Shown: positions 35,931 to 45,651, counted from the stretch's first letter. The stretch is 64,000 nt of DNA from Acidobacteriota bacterium (GCA_020637335.1 JACJWC010000002.1:124001-188000); one strand, 5' to 3'. The notes: a model not told the origin generated them from the sequence alone. Numbers and translations: made by a program.

Positions 35931-38015
35931 ATGAAGTATTGGGTCTTGTTTTGTGTGTGTCTCAGCATGTGGGCCGAGGATCGGTTGTATCAATTTTCAT
36001 TTAACCCGGCGCCACCCGCGACCTTGGGTTTTAATGAGCCCGTTGCGGTATCTTTTGAATACGAGACGACCTATGCAGCCGGTGTTCGTATTTATGTTCA
36101 GGCCAATGGAAGTTGCAATGCCAGCGATGGCAGTCCACTTTACCCACCTGGGAAGGGGACCGGTACCAATCATTTTTTTAAAAAGGGAACGGCTTGCTAC
36201 CAGGAAATCGTGAACAATGTGCAACTCACGATGTACACAGCAGACACCAATCAAATTCTGACGAGCGTGAATATTCCGGTGAATTACGTGTTTACCAATC
36301 AGGGCGGCCCCCCTGATTTGGCTTTGCAGAACCCCTCCTTAAGCGCAAATCAAGTTCTTTTGGGTCAGGAAATAAGCATATCGGCCGACATTAGCAATTT
36401 GGGTGAGTTTGCGGTCGAGGGACCTGCCGTTCGGCTGTTCCGATCAGAGGATGCCACTTTTGAATCCTACAATTTGGCCGAAGGCTACTACCCGCATTCC
36501 GGCACCTTGGCACACAATCAAACCTACCAAGAAACCATTCGCTTTAATGCACCCAACGTTGCGGGCACTTATTTTTATTTTCTTGAAGTCGACCCCGGTC
36601 CTGGGGAACAAACATTGGGTAATAACCGATCTCCCATGTATCAAATAGAGGTAGGCCAAGCTCCTTCCCTTTATGACTACTTGATTCCGCATGTTCCGCC
36701 TACACAAAATGGATGGGCCATTTTGTCAAGGCTAGTCAACACCGGGAGTGAAAACCTAGCGATAACCCTGGATGTTTTTGAGTTGGTGGGTGGTTCTTTT
36801 CAGAAAAATAAATCCATTAACCTGACCCTTTTACCGCGGGAAACCCACGTTCTGGATAGCCTCACTTCTGATTTAGCGGGCCAGCGTTGGCTGGGCATCA
36901 AAACAGGCGGGAAAAAGGTCGCCGGCGATTTTGATTTTTCATTTGTTCGGGATGCAGGGGAAGGACCCGAAAAAACCTGTTTGCCCATTTTGCCGGTCCA
37001 CGCCAATCAGTTCCAGTTAATTTTTCCGCATATTCCCAGTGACCGGCAGCAGTTCTACAGTGGATTCTGTCTCGTGAATCCCAATGCGGAGGGCAATGTG
37101 GTGACCCTTCATTTAAAGGGTGAGGGCGGCGCCAATTTGGACCATCTGTTAACGGATTCCTACCGCAATGGTGTGACTTTGGCGTCTTTTGAAAAAAAGG
37201 TCAGCGTTTTTGAAGGCTTGGTCTTTGATGACAGCAACTCTTACGAAAAAGTGGGTTGGGTGGAAGTGTCGGCCCAGCTGCCGCTGGTTGGGTTTGAACT
37301 CTTTGGTAAACAGATCGCGGTCAGCAATGGAGAACTCTCGGGCATTTCTGCAGCCCCAGCTCAAGGGCGATTTTTACCCCACCTCGCACCCTTTAACTTA
37401 GACAGTCTTGGTTGGGCCGGGTTTACCTTGCTCAATACCGGGGACCAAGACGCATTAATGACTTTGAAATTCTTTAATAAGGACGGGTCCTTGTTGAGTG
37501 GGAAGAACTTTAATGCGCCGCGTGGCAAAAAGTTGGTAGGCTTACTAACGCCATCTGGTTTGATTTTCCCTTACCGTGATAATAATCCCATTGTTGACTT
37601 AACCGCTTCGCAAATCGCTGATTTGGGCAGCTTGCATGTGGAATCGACAGAAAACATCGCTGCCTTTGAGTTATGCGGAATTTCCGGTGAAGAGTTTGAT
37701 GGTGCGCCCCTTAAACCTTCTGCCGACCAGTGGGTGTTGACCTTGCCATCTGAAATGGGCAACCACCAACTTTTGGTCCTTTCCGCTTCAGATCAAACCC
37801 AGACGGTAAGCATTAGCCAATTTGACGCCCTGGGCAATGAGACTTCGAACCAAAGCCTTGTGTTAGCGGGCCATGCTGTTGAATCCCTGTCGTTGAGCAG
37901 CGGATTGCCCGGAAGTATCCTGATTCGTGGAGAAACAGGTCATGAAATTGTTGCTTGGATCATGGCCCATGGTACGGAAAATGGTCGTACCTTAACCCTT
38001 CATACCAGCCCGTAA
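35931..38015 (+). CDS. Secreted CARDB-domain protein with repeated 'PHxP...GxxLVN' modules
   Basis: 694 residues with a signal peptide (MKYWVLFCVCLSMWA). An N-terminal beta domain contains two Cys. A CARDB (cell-adhesion-related) domain follows at about 135-245 ('SISADISNLGEFAVEGP' ... 'GEQTLGNNR'). Then come three diverged modules starting 'YLIPHVPPTQNGWAI', 'LIFPHIPSDRQQFYSGF' and 'RFLPHLAPFNLDSLGW', each followed by a 'LLN-x-G/N' strand. The same kind of module appears in the proteins at 60666 and 62063. GGAGG lies 6 nt before the ATG at 35931. Probably an extracellular adhesion or matrix protein. Confidence 0.78.
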   Translation: MKYWVLFCVCLSMWAEDRLYQFSFNPAPPATLGFNEPVAVSFEYETTYAAGVRIYVQANGSCNASDGSPLYPPGKGTGTNHFFKKGTACYQEIVNNVQLTMYTADTNQILTSVNIPVNYVFTNQGGPPDLALQNPSLSANQVLLGQEISISADISNLGEFAVEGPAVRLFRSEDATFESYNLAEGYYPHSGTLAHNQTYQETIRFNAPNVAGTYFYFLEVDPGPGEQTLGNNRSPMYQIEVGQAPSLYDYLIPHVPPTQNGWAILSRLVNTGSENLAITLDVFELVGGSFQKNKSINLTLLPRETHVLDSLTSDLAGQRWLGIKTGGKKVAGDFDFSFVRDAGEGPEKTCLPILPVHANQFQLIFPHIPSDRQQFYSGFCLVNPNAEGNVVTLHLKGEGGANLDHLLTDSYRNGVTLASFEKKVSVFEGLVFDDSNSYEKVGWVEVSAQLPLVGFELFGKQIAVSNGELSGISAAPAQGRFLPHLAPFNLDSLGWAGFTLLNTGDQDALMTLKFFNKDGSLLSGKNFNAPRGKKLVGLLTPSGLIFPYRDNNPIVDLTASQIADLGSLHVESTENIAAFELCGISGEEFDGAPLKPSADQWVLTLPSEMGNHQLLVLSASDQTQTVSISQFDALGNETSNQSLVLAGHAVESLSLSSGLPGSILIRGETGHEIVAWIMAHGTENGRTLTLHTSP

Positions 38016-38036
38016 AGGACCTCCCAAAATAAGGCA

Positions 38037-38058
38037 GTGCCCAAATTCAGGTGGGCAC
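38037..38058 (+). other. Hairpin after the CARDB gene
   Basis: GTGCCCA / TGGGCAC, a 7-bp stem with an 8-nt loop 22 nt past the stop but without a T-run. It could be a transcript 3' end. The rest of 38059-38385 shows no supported feature except the AAGGA ribosome site of the kinase gene. Confidence 0.35.
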
Positions 38059-38385
38059 AGTTAGACCATAGGAGAGCCATTCAGGCATGGAGGTGCACGA
38101 CCAGTTTTCGCTGAATTCAGCCGGACCAAAAACAGTAACGAACAGAAGACGGGTCCAACAAGCCTGCTTCTCCCTCGTCTCTGGGAGGTCTGCCTTGATT
38201 TGTCTTATTGATGGGCCGGTTTGATTTCTTGGCTAATGGGTTATTCGGCGTTTTTTAGACCTTTGTCAGCGCTTTTCCGAAACCATTTTTTCGCAAGTGA
38301 ATTGGGTCCTTTTGTCCCTTGGCACCTTGATTTCCGGCAAAACGTGTTAAAAGAGTCAAGATGCCAAAAAATAAGGATTCATTGA

Positions 38386-41118
38386 ATGGACCAGCAACTT
38401 TGGATGCGGGCTAAGGAAATTTTTCATGAATTGGCAGATTTATCCAGCGCTGAAAAGGTCCAGAAACTCGAAGCCTTGGCTTTGGAAAATTCACTTCATG
38501 AACTGGTTCTGACCTTACTGAAAGGCGATGAATCGTCACAAACGCCTACTCAGGACTGGCAAATTTTAACCCCAGAAGAGCCTGTCCCTGTTTTTGGATC
38601 CTATCGAATTATTGGTGAGATTGGTCGGGGCGGGATGGGTACGGTATACGAAGCCTTGCGTGTTGGCGAGGATTTCGAGCAAAAGGTGGCGTTGAAGGTT
38701 ATCCAGATGCCACGCGAAGGCGCCAGCCAATTTGAAGTCCGCTTTCGCAAGGAACGCCAAATCCTCTCCCGTTTGGAACATCCCAATATTGCCCGGTTCC
38801 TGGATGGGGGGACCAGTCCCATGGGTTCCTTTTTTGCCATGGAGTTTATCGATGGCGAAACGCTTTTGAGGTTTGCCGATCAACGGAAACTCAGAATTAA
38901 GGATCGAGTCAAACTCTTTTTGCAGCTGTGTTCCGCGGTTCAGTTTGCCCACACCCACTTAATCGTGCACCGTGACCTCAAACCCAGCAATGTCATGGTG
39001 ACCCAGGAGGGCCAGGTCAAATTGCTGGACTTTGGCATCGCCAAAATTTTGGCCGGTGAGGAATCATCTCCCTTCGAGAGCCTTCAAACGGAAACGGGTT
39101 TGGGACCCATGACCCCGCAATACGCCAGTCCTGAACAATTCCTCAATTTACCGATAACCACAGCAACCGATGTGTATGGTCTGGGCTTGGTTTTATACGA
39201 ATTGTTGACTGGGTTCAGAGCCTATAACTTTAAAGATCGCTCCTTACGGGAAATGGATGCCGCCATCGTGCGGGACCTGCCAATGAATCCCAGCCAAAAA
39301 TTTAAGACAGAGCTCTCTTCAGACTCTACGGGTGAAACCAGTCAATTGGTTCTGGCCCGTAACGGGGCGGCGCAACAAATAATTTCGGAATTAAATGGCG
39401 ATTTGGATGCCATCGTCATGAAGGCTTTGCGCAAGGAACCGGAGCGCAGATACGCCGGTGTTTCGGCCTTCAGCGATGATTTGGAGCGGTTTTTAAACGG
39501 TTTGCCGGTAGCTGCCCACCCGGATTCCTTGAGTTATCGGTTGAAGAAAAGGTTCAAACGATACTGGTTTGAAATCAGCGCGGCTGGATTGGTTGCCATT
39601 TTATTGATCGCTTTGGCTTCCGTTTCCTTGCTTTCCGCTCAAAAACTCGCCCGAAAAAATAAAGAAACCGCCCTGCAACGGGACAAAGCTGAAAGTGTTT
39701 CCCAGTTCCTGATCGATTTGTTCGATTCAGCTAGCCCCTATGGCGAACAGGGCGCAGGTTTAAGTGCTATCGATCTGGTGCGGCTGGGTTCCCCTCAAAT
39801 TGAATCCAAATTTGAAAATCAACCCGATTTTAAGGCAGAGCTTCAATCGCTGCTGAGCCACTTACACCAGGACTTGGGCGATCCTAAACCTTCCCTAGAA
39901 TTAGGCCAATCCGCATGGGAACTCATCCAGAACAGTCCTACGGCAAGTCCTGAACAACGCATCAAAGTGCTTTTAAACTATGCGGATGCATTAAAAGCCA
40001 ATAGTCGTTTTGAGGAGGCGCTACAACTCTTTCAACAAGCCAAAAGCTTGAGTTCCGCAAGCGATCCGGCCATTCTGTGCAGCGAAGTATGGTTCCGCAC
40101 GGGATTGGCCCATCAGGATAATTTTGCCAACGGTGAAGCTCTGGAGGATTTTGATGCTGCCCTGGCCTGTGTTGACCCTCAGGACACCCTACAAACCTAT
40201 AAAATAATCGGCGCTAAAGCGCTTTCGCTGAATAACATGGGTGAGTACAGCAAAGCCAAGCCCTTGTTTGAAGAGACCTTGGCTTTTTTTGAAAACAAAT
40301 TGGGTCCAAACCATCCCAACACCATAGAAGTCTTAAATAATTTTGCCTCAACCTTGGATAGTCTCGGCGACTTGGAAGGGGCTGAAGAAGCCATCCGAAA
40401 ATGTATTCGGGCAACAGCGAATACCCTGGGCGAAGAACATCCCTCAATTTCTTTTATGTGGAATAACCTGGGTGTCATTTCAGGTCACCGCGAAAATTAT
40501 GAGCAGGCCATTGCGGCTCATTTAAAAGCCTATCAAATCCGCATTAAGCATCACGGTGAAAACCATATGAACAGCTTGGTGAGCATGGTTAATTTGGGCT
40601 ACACCTACGACAGTATGAACGAATTTCAAAAGGCGGAACCTTATTATTTGAAGGCCATCGAAGTCGCAAAAAATGTGTTAGGCCCGGACCACCCAGAGGT
40701 TGGCTACATCTACAACAATTATGCCTATAACCTCAAGGGCCAAGGTCGCTTGAGCGCCTCCGTAGCAGCTGCAAGACGCGCTTGCGATATTTTCGCCAAG
40801 GATGAATCACAGGTTTTGGAGTATCGCATGAGCCTGTCTCTTTTAGCTGGTGCATTGATCCTGACTGGTGAAACCGAGGAGGCCTTTGCCAAGGCCAATC
40901 AGGTTGTCCAATTATGCGAAGGTCAGGACGATATGAAAAACGTATTAATTGGGGCATTAACCAATCGCGGCCTGATTTATCAAAAGCGAGGCGATCGGGA
41001 ACACGCACGAGCGGATTTTAGTCGGGCTGGCGACTATCTGCTTGAATTGTTTGGGCCCGACAATGAGCGTCTCAAAAAGATCCAACAATATCTGGCCGAG
41101 CTGGGCCCGCCACCCTAA
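38386..41118 (+). CDS. Membrane Ser/Thr protein kinase with C-terminal TPR sensor region
   Basis: 910 residues. The kinase domain spans about 70-370, with the glycine loop 'IGRGGMGTVYEA', Lys104, catalytic 'HRDLKPSNV' with Asp197, 'DFGIAKIL' with Asp215 and 'PQYASPEQ'. A transmembrane helix lies at about 395-418. The extracytoplasmic part has a 'SQFLIDLFDSASP' motif common to acidobacterial and myxobacterial kinases, then a series of kinesin-light-chain-type TPRs (about 500-890, e.g. 'NHPNTIEVLNNFASTLDSLG', 'GPDHPEVGYIYNNYAYNL'). It is presumably a signalling kinase whose TPRs bind protein partners. An 80-residue N-terminal death-domain-like helical extension precedes the kinase fold. The start has AAGGA upstream. 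Confidence 0.93.
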   Translation: MDQQLWMRAKEIFHELADLSSAEKVQKLEALALENSLHELVLTLLKGDESSQTPTQDWQILTPEEPVPVFGSYRIIGEIGRGGMGTVYEALRVGEDFEQKVALKVIQMPREGASQFEVRFRKERQILSRLEHPNIARFLDGGTSPMGSFFAMEFIDGETLLRFADQRKLRIKDRVKLFLQLCSAVQFAHTHLIVHRDLKPSNVMVTQEGQVKLLDFGIAKILAGEESSPFESLQTETGLGPMTPQYASPEQFLNLPITTATDVYGLGLVLYELLTGFRAYNFKDRSLREMDAAIVRDLPMNPSQKFKTELSSDSTGETSQLVLARNGAAQQIISELNGDLDAIVMKALRKEPERRYAGVSAFSDDLERFLNGLPVAAHPDSLSYRLKKRFKRYWFEISAAGLVAILLIALASVSLLSAQKLARKNKETALQRDKAESVSQFLIDLFDSASPYGEQGAGLSAIDLVRLGSPQIESKFENQPDFKAELQSLLSHLHQDLGDPKPSLELGQSAWELIQNSPTASPEQRIKVLLNYADALKANSRFEEALQLFQQAKSLSSASDPAILCSEVWFRTGLAHQDNFANGEALEDFDAALACVDPQDTLQTYKIIGAKALSLNNMGEYSKAKPLFEETLAFFENKLGPNHPNTIEVLNNFASTLDSLGDLEGAEEAIRKCIRATANTLGEEHPSISFMWNNLGVISGHRENYEQAIAAHLKAYQIRIKHHGENHMNSLVSMVNLGYTYDSMNEFQKAEPYYLKAIEVAKNVLGPDHPEVGYIYNNYAYNLKGQGRLSASVAAARRACDIFAKDESQVLEYRMSLSLLAGALILTGETEEAFAKANQVVQLCEGQDDMKNVLIGALTNRGLIYQKRGDREHARADFSRAGDYLLELFGPDNERLKKIQQYLAELGPPP

Positions 41119-41154
41119 GCACCTCGCCTTGCCTGACCGCATAAGGATTGAATC

Positions 41155-41250
41155 ACGAATATCGAACAAGGAATGCCGAAAGTTGAAAGGGGAACGCTCA
41201 ACGCTTAATGTTTAACTTGATGATTGAGCGTTGAGGGTTGGATATCGGGT
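41155..41250. repeat. Heptad-periodic repeat, relic copy
   Basis: About 13 consecutive 7-nt units in phase. The first half is of the form xxAAxxx (CGAATAT, CGAACAA, GGAATGC) and the second half is the complement type (GAGCGTT, GAGGGTT), so the whole is a long imperfect palindrome. The same pattern occurs in the mosaic repeats at 52-61 kb. A further degraded stretch lies at about 41515-41600. The remaining gap to 41873 has no supported gene. Confidence 0.75.
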
Positions 41251-41873
41251 ATTTTTCTGGTCCTGAGATAAGTTGGCCATGAAAGCCAAAATGCCGGCCT
41301 TACCGGGCTGCCCAATTTTGGGGCCATGTTCCCTGGCCCGCGGTCGGATCGCAACGCTCACCGGCCCTGGCCTGGGCTTTGAAAATGGCGCCTTTGCAGG
41401 GCAGCTTGGGTTCCAGGTTACGGATAATCTTGGGGTAAGCTCTCATCTCCGGGGATTTTCAATTGCGCACCTATAGCTAATCTCTCCCGGGCCTTTGGCT
41501 TTGTTATCCTTCCTATGAAATTCGCTGTTCGGCGTTGTAAATTCGACATTCTGCAGGGTATTTGAATCTCAAACATCGAATTGGGCTGAATTGCCCCTTG
41601 CTTGGGGCGTTTTTGCCCGTGATTTTTGTGAATAAATACATTCAAATCTAATTTTTTCAGTGCTTTGCCGCGATCCCATGTATGTGAATGCGATTTGCAT
41701 GCCTTTACTTACCGCCTTGCCCGATGATTCGCACAGGGCGGCACGACCCGTCCGATCAAACTGGCCAACTGTTTAAAGGGCGCCGAGCGAGTCTTTTGAC
41801 CTTCCTTGGGATGGCCCTAATGTCTGCCCAATTCACGTTCTGGAAAAGAAATGCGGGGCAAGGAAAGGAGTGA

Positions 41874-42362
41874 ATGATGAAAGTTTCGGAAATTATGTCG
41901 AAGAATGTTTTGGTGTGTCATCCGGAGGATTCGCTTTATCATGCTGCTGCTTTGATGTGGGATAACGATATTGGGGCTCTGCCCGTTGTCGATGATCAAA
42001 TCCGCACGATTGGCATGATCACCGATCGCGATATCTGCATGTCTGCCTACACCAAAGGACAAACCTTAGAGAATCTAACCGTTCGTGGGGCGATGTCGCG
42101 TGATGTTTATTTTTGTACGCCCAACGATACATTGGCTACAGCGGAACAGATCATGATTCGTAAAAAGATTCACCGCTTACCCGTGGTGGATGGACCAGGT
42201 CTGCCGGTGGGCATCCTCACCTTAAACGATATGGCGCGGCATGCGGGCGAAAAAATGGATCAGGATCTCGACCCGGAACAGGTCGTCAAAGTGTTTTCCT
42301 TGGTTGCTGAACCGCGGGCAAGAGCCTGGGAAAGCCATAAAAACCAACCGGCTCCGCTGTAG
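41874..42362 (+). CDS. Paired-CBS-domain protein
   Basis: 162 residues made of two CBS domains in tandem: 'MKVSEIMSKNVLVCHPEDSL' ... 'VVDDQIRTIGMITDRDIC' and 'VRGAMSRDVYFCTPNDTL' ... 'LPVVDGPGLPVGILTLNDMA'. Such stand-alone CBS pairs bind adenosine nucleotides and act as energy or redox sensors, usually on partner proteins. Two adjacent ATGs (41874, 41877) follow AAGGAG; the second has the better 6-nt spacing. It is monocistronic with its own terminator, and no obvious partner enzyme is adjacent. Confidence 0.92.
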   Translation: MMKVSEIMSKNVLVCHPEDSLYHAAALMWDNDIGALPVVDDQIRTIGMITDRDICMSAYTKGQTLENLTVRGAMSRDVYFCTPNDTLATAEQIMIRKKIHRLPVVDGPGLPVGILTLNDMARHAGEKMDQDLDPEQVVKVFSLVAEPRARAWESHKNQPAPL

Positions 42363-42404
42363 GAAGTTTGGCCAATAAGCGGCCTGATCTAGTGGCAAAC
42401 GTGG

Positions 42405-42432
42405 GGCGGCCTGCTTGGCCGCCTTCGCTTTT
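42405..42432 (+). terminator. Terminator after the CBS gene
   Basis: A 7-bp GC stem GGCGGCC / GGCCGCC with a 5-nt loop, followed by TTCGCTTTT, 43 nt past the stop. Confidence 0.7.
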
Positions 42433-42490
42433 CGCTGAACAAAACCCTTCGAGATTGCGAACTTGAGCGTTTAGGGAGGGGAAATTGGAT

Positions 42491-42533
42491 TATCCCGTCC
42501 TGAAACAGGTTGACAGTTTTCAATTCGAGAGGG
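42491..42533 (+). mobile_element. Decayed solo left end of an IS3-like element
   Basis: This stretch (CCCGTCCTGAAACAGGTTGACAG-like, read in two parts: CCCGTCCTG and AGGTTGACAG) matches the segment that precedes the truncated transposase start at 52412 and 59678, up to the GAGAGGG ribosome-site region, then diverges completely. The terminal TG has become TA. The 42534-42844 stretch that follows has no gene I can support. Confidence 0.5.
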
Positions 42534-42844
42534 AATGGCCAAGTTATGTTCATTCATCGACCCATGCTCGTCCGCATAATCCTGTCCGCTCCCTCGCAGG
42601 TGGCTGCTGCGTGCACATCGGCAGGATTTGCGTGTCCCGTACCTGGGGCCGTCTGCACTTTGAGGCCTGATGAACCGCCTGCTTCTTCACCCACTCTGGC
42701 AGTGTATTTTCATAGCATTGTTTTTTTTCATAGCTCAGGTCGAACCTGCACTCCCATGGCTTTTCGCCTTTCTCGGCAACGTTTTGCTGATACCCACCTG
42801 CAAACGTGGATCTTCTGTGGGAGAATGAGGAAAGGCGGTGGGGC

Positions 42845-44146
42845 ATGGACAAATCCGCTTGGCGCGAACAGGTAAAACAGGGAACCATCGACACCATTCT
42901 TCATGGGTTAAAGCAACATCCTGAATGGGCCGAGGAACGCTTTGCGCGCGGTGGTACCTGCCTGCATGTGGCCGTGAATCGCGGCGATTCAGAACTCGTC
43001 AGCGCCTTGTTAGACTGGGGCCTTTCGCCGGACCTGAAAAATGAGGAGGGGCGAACGGCGCTGCACGATGCCATTGAGTACGGTCATCACAAGATTCAAC
43101 AGCAACTGCTTGATGCCGGCGCACTTGCGGATATCAACATCTGCGCCATTTTAGGGGATGAAAAGGGTGTTTCCCGGTGGTTGGAAAAAAATCCAAAACT
43201 AGCCAATGATCGATCTACAGGTTTATCGCCGCTAGGTTGGGCCAGTTTCGGCAATCAGGTCGAAACAGCACGGCTCCTGGTTGAGGCCGGCGCCCGGATA
43301 GACGATGGTGAGCTGCTATGTGCGGCTCTAGTCGCCCATGTGGAGATCAGCGCCTTCCTGCTGGATTGTGGCCTCAATCCAAACACCTATTGCAATGGCC
43401 GAACGGCTTTACATGCCGGCGCGACCATGGCTTATACCTGCGAGGCGACCGATTGGGCGGAATACCTACTCAAACACGGGGCCAATCCGTTTTTAAAAGA
43501 CCATGAAGGCCAAACGGCACTGGACATTGCCCGCCAAGGTCTCAGCCAACAACAGAAAAGTCCCGGCGAACAGACCCACGATTTTTCGGGTTTAATCCAT
43601 ATCCTGGAGGCGTACATGAACCAGCAAGAACCCACTTTGATTTGGCGCTACGAATTTGTGCCCGACCCCGATCGGCTTTTGGCTTTTCTCCAAAATGAGG
43701 TGGATTGGGACAAACGCATGCGTGCCCGACTCACCGCAAGTTATGGTCTACCCTACAACTATTCCGGTATCGTGTACCCGCAAACCGAAGTGCCCACATG
43801 GCTACAAAGCCTGTGTGATGCGGTTGCTGAAGTAACTGGATTTCAACCGAATAATTGTCTGTTGAACTATTACCCGGATGGCGGTTCGAGTATGGGATAC
43901 CATTCCGATGCCAACGAACAATTGAGCCCTGGAACCGGTGTCGCCATTCTCAGTCTTGGGGCCGAACGCAATTTTCAGTTTCGGCGTAAAGACCAACCGG
44001 ACCGAATTTGCACTTATCCCCTGCGCAATGGGTCTTTGATATACATGGACGATCAAGTGCAGCAGCATTGGTTGCATGCCATCCCCAAAATTACTGAGAG
44101 CGGGCCGCGCATTAGCATCAGCTTCCGCCATCTGTGTTCGGAATAA
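42845..44146 (+). CDS. Ankyrin-repeat/AlkB-type 2OG-Fe(II) dioxygenase fusion
   Basis: 433 residues. About 35-245 form five to six ankyrin repeats ('GGTCLHVAVNRGDSELVSAL', 'EGRTALHDAIEYGHHKIQQQ', 'GRTALHAGATMAYT', 'EGQTALDIA'). About 262-430 form an AlkB-like dioxygenase with 'NNCLLNYYPDGGSSMGYHSD', iron ligands His353 and Asp355 (HxD) and His411, and the 2-oxoglutarate-binding 'RISISFR'. AlkB homologues repair alkylated nucleic acids or demethylate RNA or protein. The ankyrin part probably supplies protein targeting. The two parts are in one uninterrupted frame. The ATG at 42845 is chosen because the ankyrin-preceding helix starts there; there is no strong ribosome site. Confidence 0.88.
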   Translation: MDKSAWREQVKQGTIDTILHGLKQHPEWAEERFARGGTCLHVAVNRGDSELVSALLDWGLSPDLKNEEGRTALHDAIEYGHHKIQQQLLDAGALADINICAILGDEKGVSRWLEKNPKLANDRSTGLSPLGWASFGNQVETARLLVEAGARIDDGELLCAALVAHVEISAFLLDCGLNPNTYCNGRTALHAGATMAYTCEATDWAEYLLKHGANPFLKDHEGQTALDIARQGLSQQQKSPGEQTHDFSGLIHILEAYMNQQEPTLIWRYEFVPDPDRLLAFLQNEVDWDKRMRARLTASYGLPYNYSGIVYPQTEVPTWLQSLCDAVAEVTGFQPNNCLLNYYPDGGSSMGYHSDANEQLSPGTGVAILSLGAERNFQFRRKDQPDRICTYPLRNGSLIYMDDQVQQHWLHAIPKITESGPRISISFRHLCSE

Positions 44147-44202
44147 TCTTTGGTTGTCCTTTTTTATCTAAGCGGACCTTCTTCCTCCAGTAGAATGGGG
44201 CC

Positions 44203-45114
44203 ATGAACGCCGAAACCTGTCCCCACTGCCAAGCTGTATTGCAGACAAAAATGGACGAGTGTCCGTATTGCGGGATTATTTTGGCCAAGTACAGGCCACG
44301 AACGACGCCCAGACCAGCAGAGCAGAGCCTTAGGTTTCAAGCTGAATCCGATGGACCGGAACCGATCTCCCGATCGCTGTGGATCCAGCTGGGGATTGGC
44401 ACCGGGTTGGGCTTGTTATTCACCCAAAGCGCTATGCTGAGTTTCATCCTGCAGTACCTTTTCATCCTGGTCCACGAAATTGGCCACGCCTTAACGGCTT
44501 GGGCCTTGGCCATTCCCGCTGTACCCGCCTTCGATTTCAGTTTTGGCGGCGGAGCTACCTTGACCTTCGACAAAAATTGGAGCTTGCGCTTCTTGATTTA
44601 CCTGCTGGGGTTCGGGACCGCAGGATGGGCCTTTTCCAAGGGCGGAAAACCGATCGGGTTATTGGTCTTGATCGGTCTGTATGCTCTCGTTGATTTCACC
44701 AGCCTGAGTTCGGTGATGGTCACGACCATGGGCCATGGCTTTGAATGGATCATCATGATCTTGTTCGTTTACAGAGGATTGAGCGGTCGTTCAGTCATCC
44801 ACCAGGTTGAGCGCCCGTTGTATGTGCTATTAGCGACCTGGGGTGCCGTAAACCGCTGCTCCATGGGCTGGGGTCTGTGGTCAAGCGCGTATTTGCGCGA
44901 GACCTATAGCGCCGCAAAAGGCGGACACATGGAAATGGACCTGGACATTCTGGCCCAGGTCATCGGCACCAGTACGCAATCGCTGGGCTTGCTATTCGCC
45001 TTGATCAGCTTAGCCACCTTGCCCATCGGGTACCTCTGTTACCGCTACGAGCCCCAGGTCCAACGCGGATTGCAAACCGTTATGGCACACATGCTACGCA
45101 TCCCGGTGCGGTAA
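44203..45114 (+). CDS. Multi-pass membrane protein with N-terminal zinc ribbon and HEXXH motif
   Basis: 303 residues. A zinc ribbon comes first (Cys6, Cys9, Cys20 and Cys23 in 'CPHC' and 'CPYC'). Then follow six to seven hydrophobic segments, one carrying 'LVHEIGHALTAW' with His91, Glu92 and His95, an HEXXH zinc-protease motif inside or next to the membrane, as in M50 site-2-type proteases. A candidate third ligand (an M50 'NPxPxLDG' type motif) is not clear; 'LYALVDFTS' is the nearest. It may be an intramembrane protease or an inactive relative. It follows the ankyrin-AlkB gene after 56 nt on the same strand, so co-transcription is possible. Confidence 0.7.
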   Translation: MNAETCPHCQAVLQTKMDECPYCGIILAKYRPRTTPRPAEQSLRFQAESDGPEPISRSLWIQLGIGTGLGLLFTQSAMLSFILQYLFILVHEIGHALTAWALAIPAVPAFDFSFGGGATLTFDKNWSLRFLIYLLGFGTAGWAFSKGGKPIGLLVLIGLYALVDFTSLSSVMVTTMGHGFEWIIMILFVYRGLSGRSVIHQVERPLYVLLATWGAVNRCSMGWGLWSSAYLRETYSAAKGGHMEMDLDILAQVIGTSTQSLGLLFALISLATLPIGYLCYRYEPQVQRGLQTVMAHMLRIPVR

Positions 45115-45417
45115 CGCGAAGGAAAGAAGGTTCACGCAAAGACGCGGAGGACACAATTTGGTTTCAGTAACCTTTGGCGTAGCAAATTGGGGCCTGGCTG
45201 TTGAGCCTGATGGTTTCCCCCAGGAGATTCCATATTTCTGGACCGAGTTTGGTCAGTAAAACCTTGTAAAGGCAACCTTACAACACCGAATTCCCCAAAT
45301 AAGGGGTTTGGCTTTGCCAATGACCAGCTATAAAAAAAGTTATTATCATAATTTGAATTTTCGATTTATTTTTTTCCAAAAAACCCTGCTATGTTCTAAA
45401 TCCACAAGGAGGCCTTA

Positions 45418-45651
45418 ATGAAGAGAATTTTTATTTTTATAGTCTTACTAGTAGTTTCTGTTTGGGTTCTGGCAGGCAGTTGTTCGGCACAGGCGACCGA
45501 TTGCAAAAAAAGCTGCCGGGCCTATGCAAGTCAGCCTGGTTACACCACTGCTTGTATCGGATCCGGCTCAGAAGCAACCTGCGCAATTATGCATGATGGC
45601 GAGGTTTGGGAGTCGCGCACGGTTTCCTGCGATCCCGTTGCCGAACAATGA
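45418..45651 (+). CDS. Small secreted cysteine-rich protein
   Basis: 77 residues. A signal peptide (about 1-27, likely cut after 'CSAQA') precedes a mature part of about 50 residues with five Cys ('DCKKSC', 'TACIG', 'ATCAIM', 'VSCDP'). AAGGAGG lies 5 nt before the ATG, a very good site. It ends in an ATGA overlap with the beta-propeller gene, so the two are translationally coupled. Family unknown. The upstream gap 45115-45417 holds AT-rich sequence ending in a possible promoter and no other gene. Confidence 0.72.
   Translation: MKRIFIFIVLLVVSVWVLAGSCSAQATDCKKSCRAYASQPGYTTACIGSGSEATCAIMHDGEVWESRTVSCDPVAEQ

Noticed and set aside
42550..42897. 115-codon minus-strand frame upstream of the ankyrin-AlkB gene
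   Set aside because: It overlaps the start of that gene, has no ribosome site and matches no family I recognise.
45115..45160. A mobile element signature in the 'cgcaaagacgcggagg' stretch
   Set aside because: Too short, with no inverted ends or transposase; similar phrases are common noise in such genomes.
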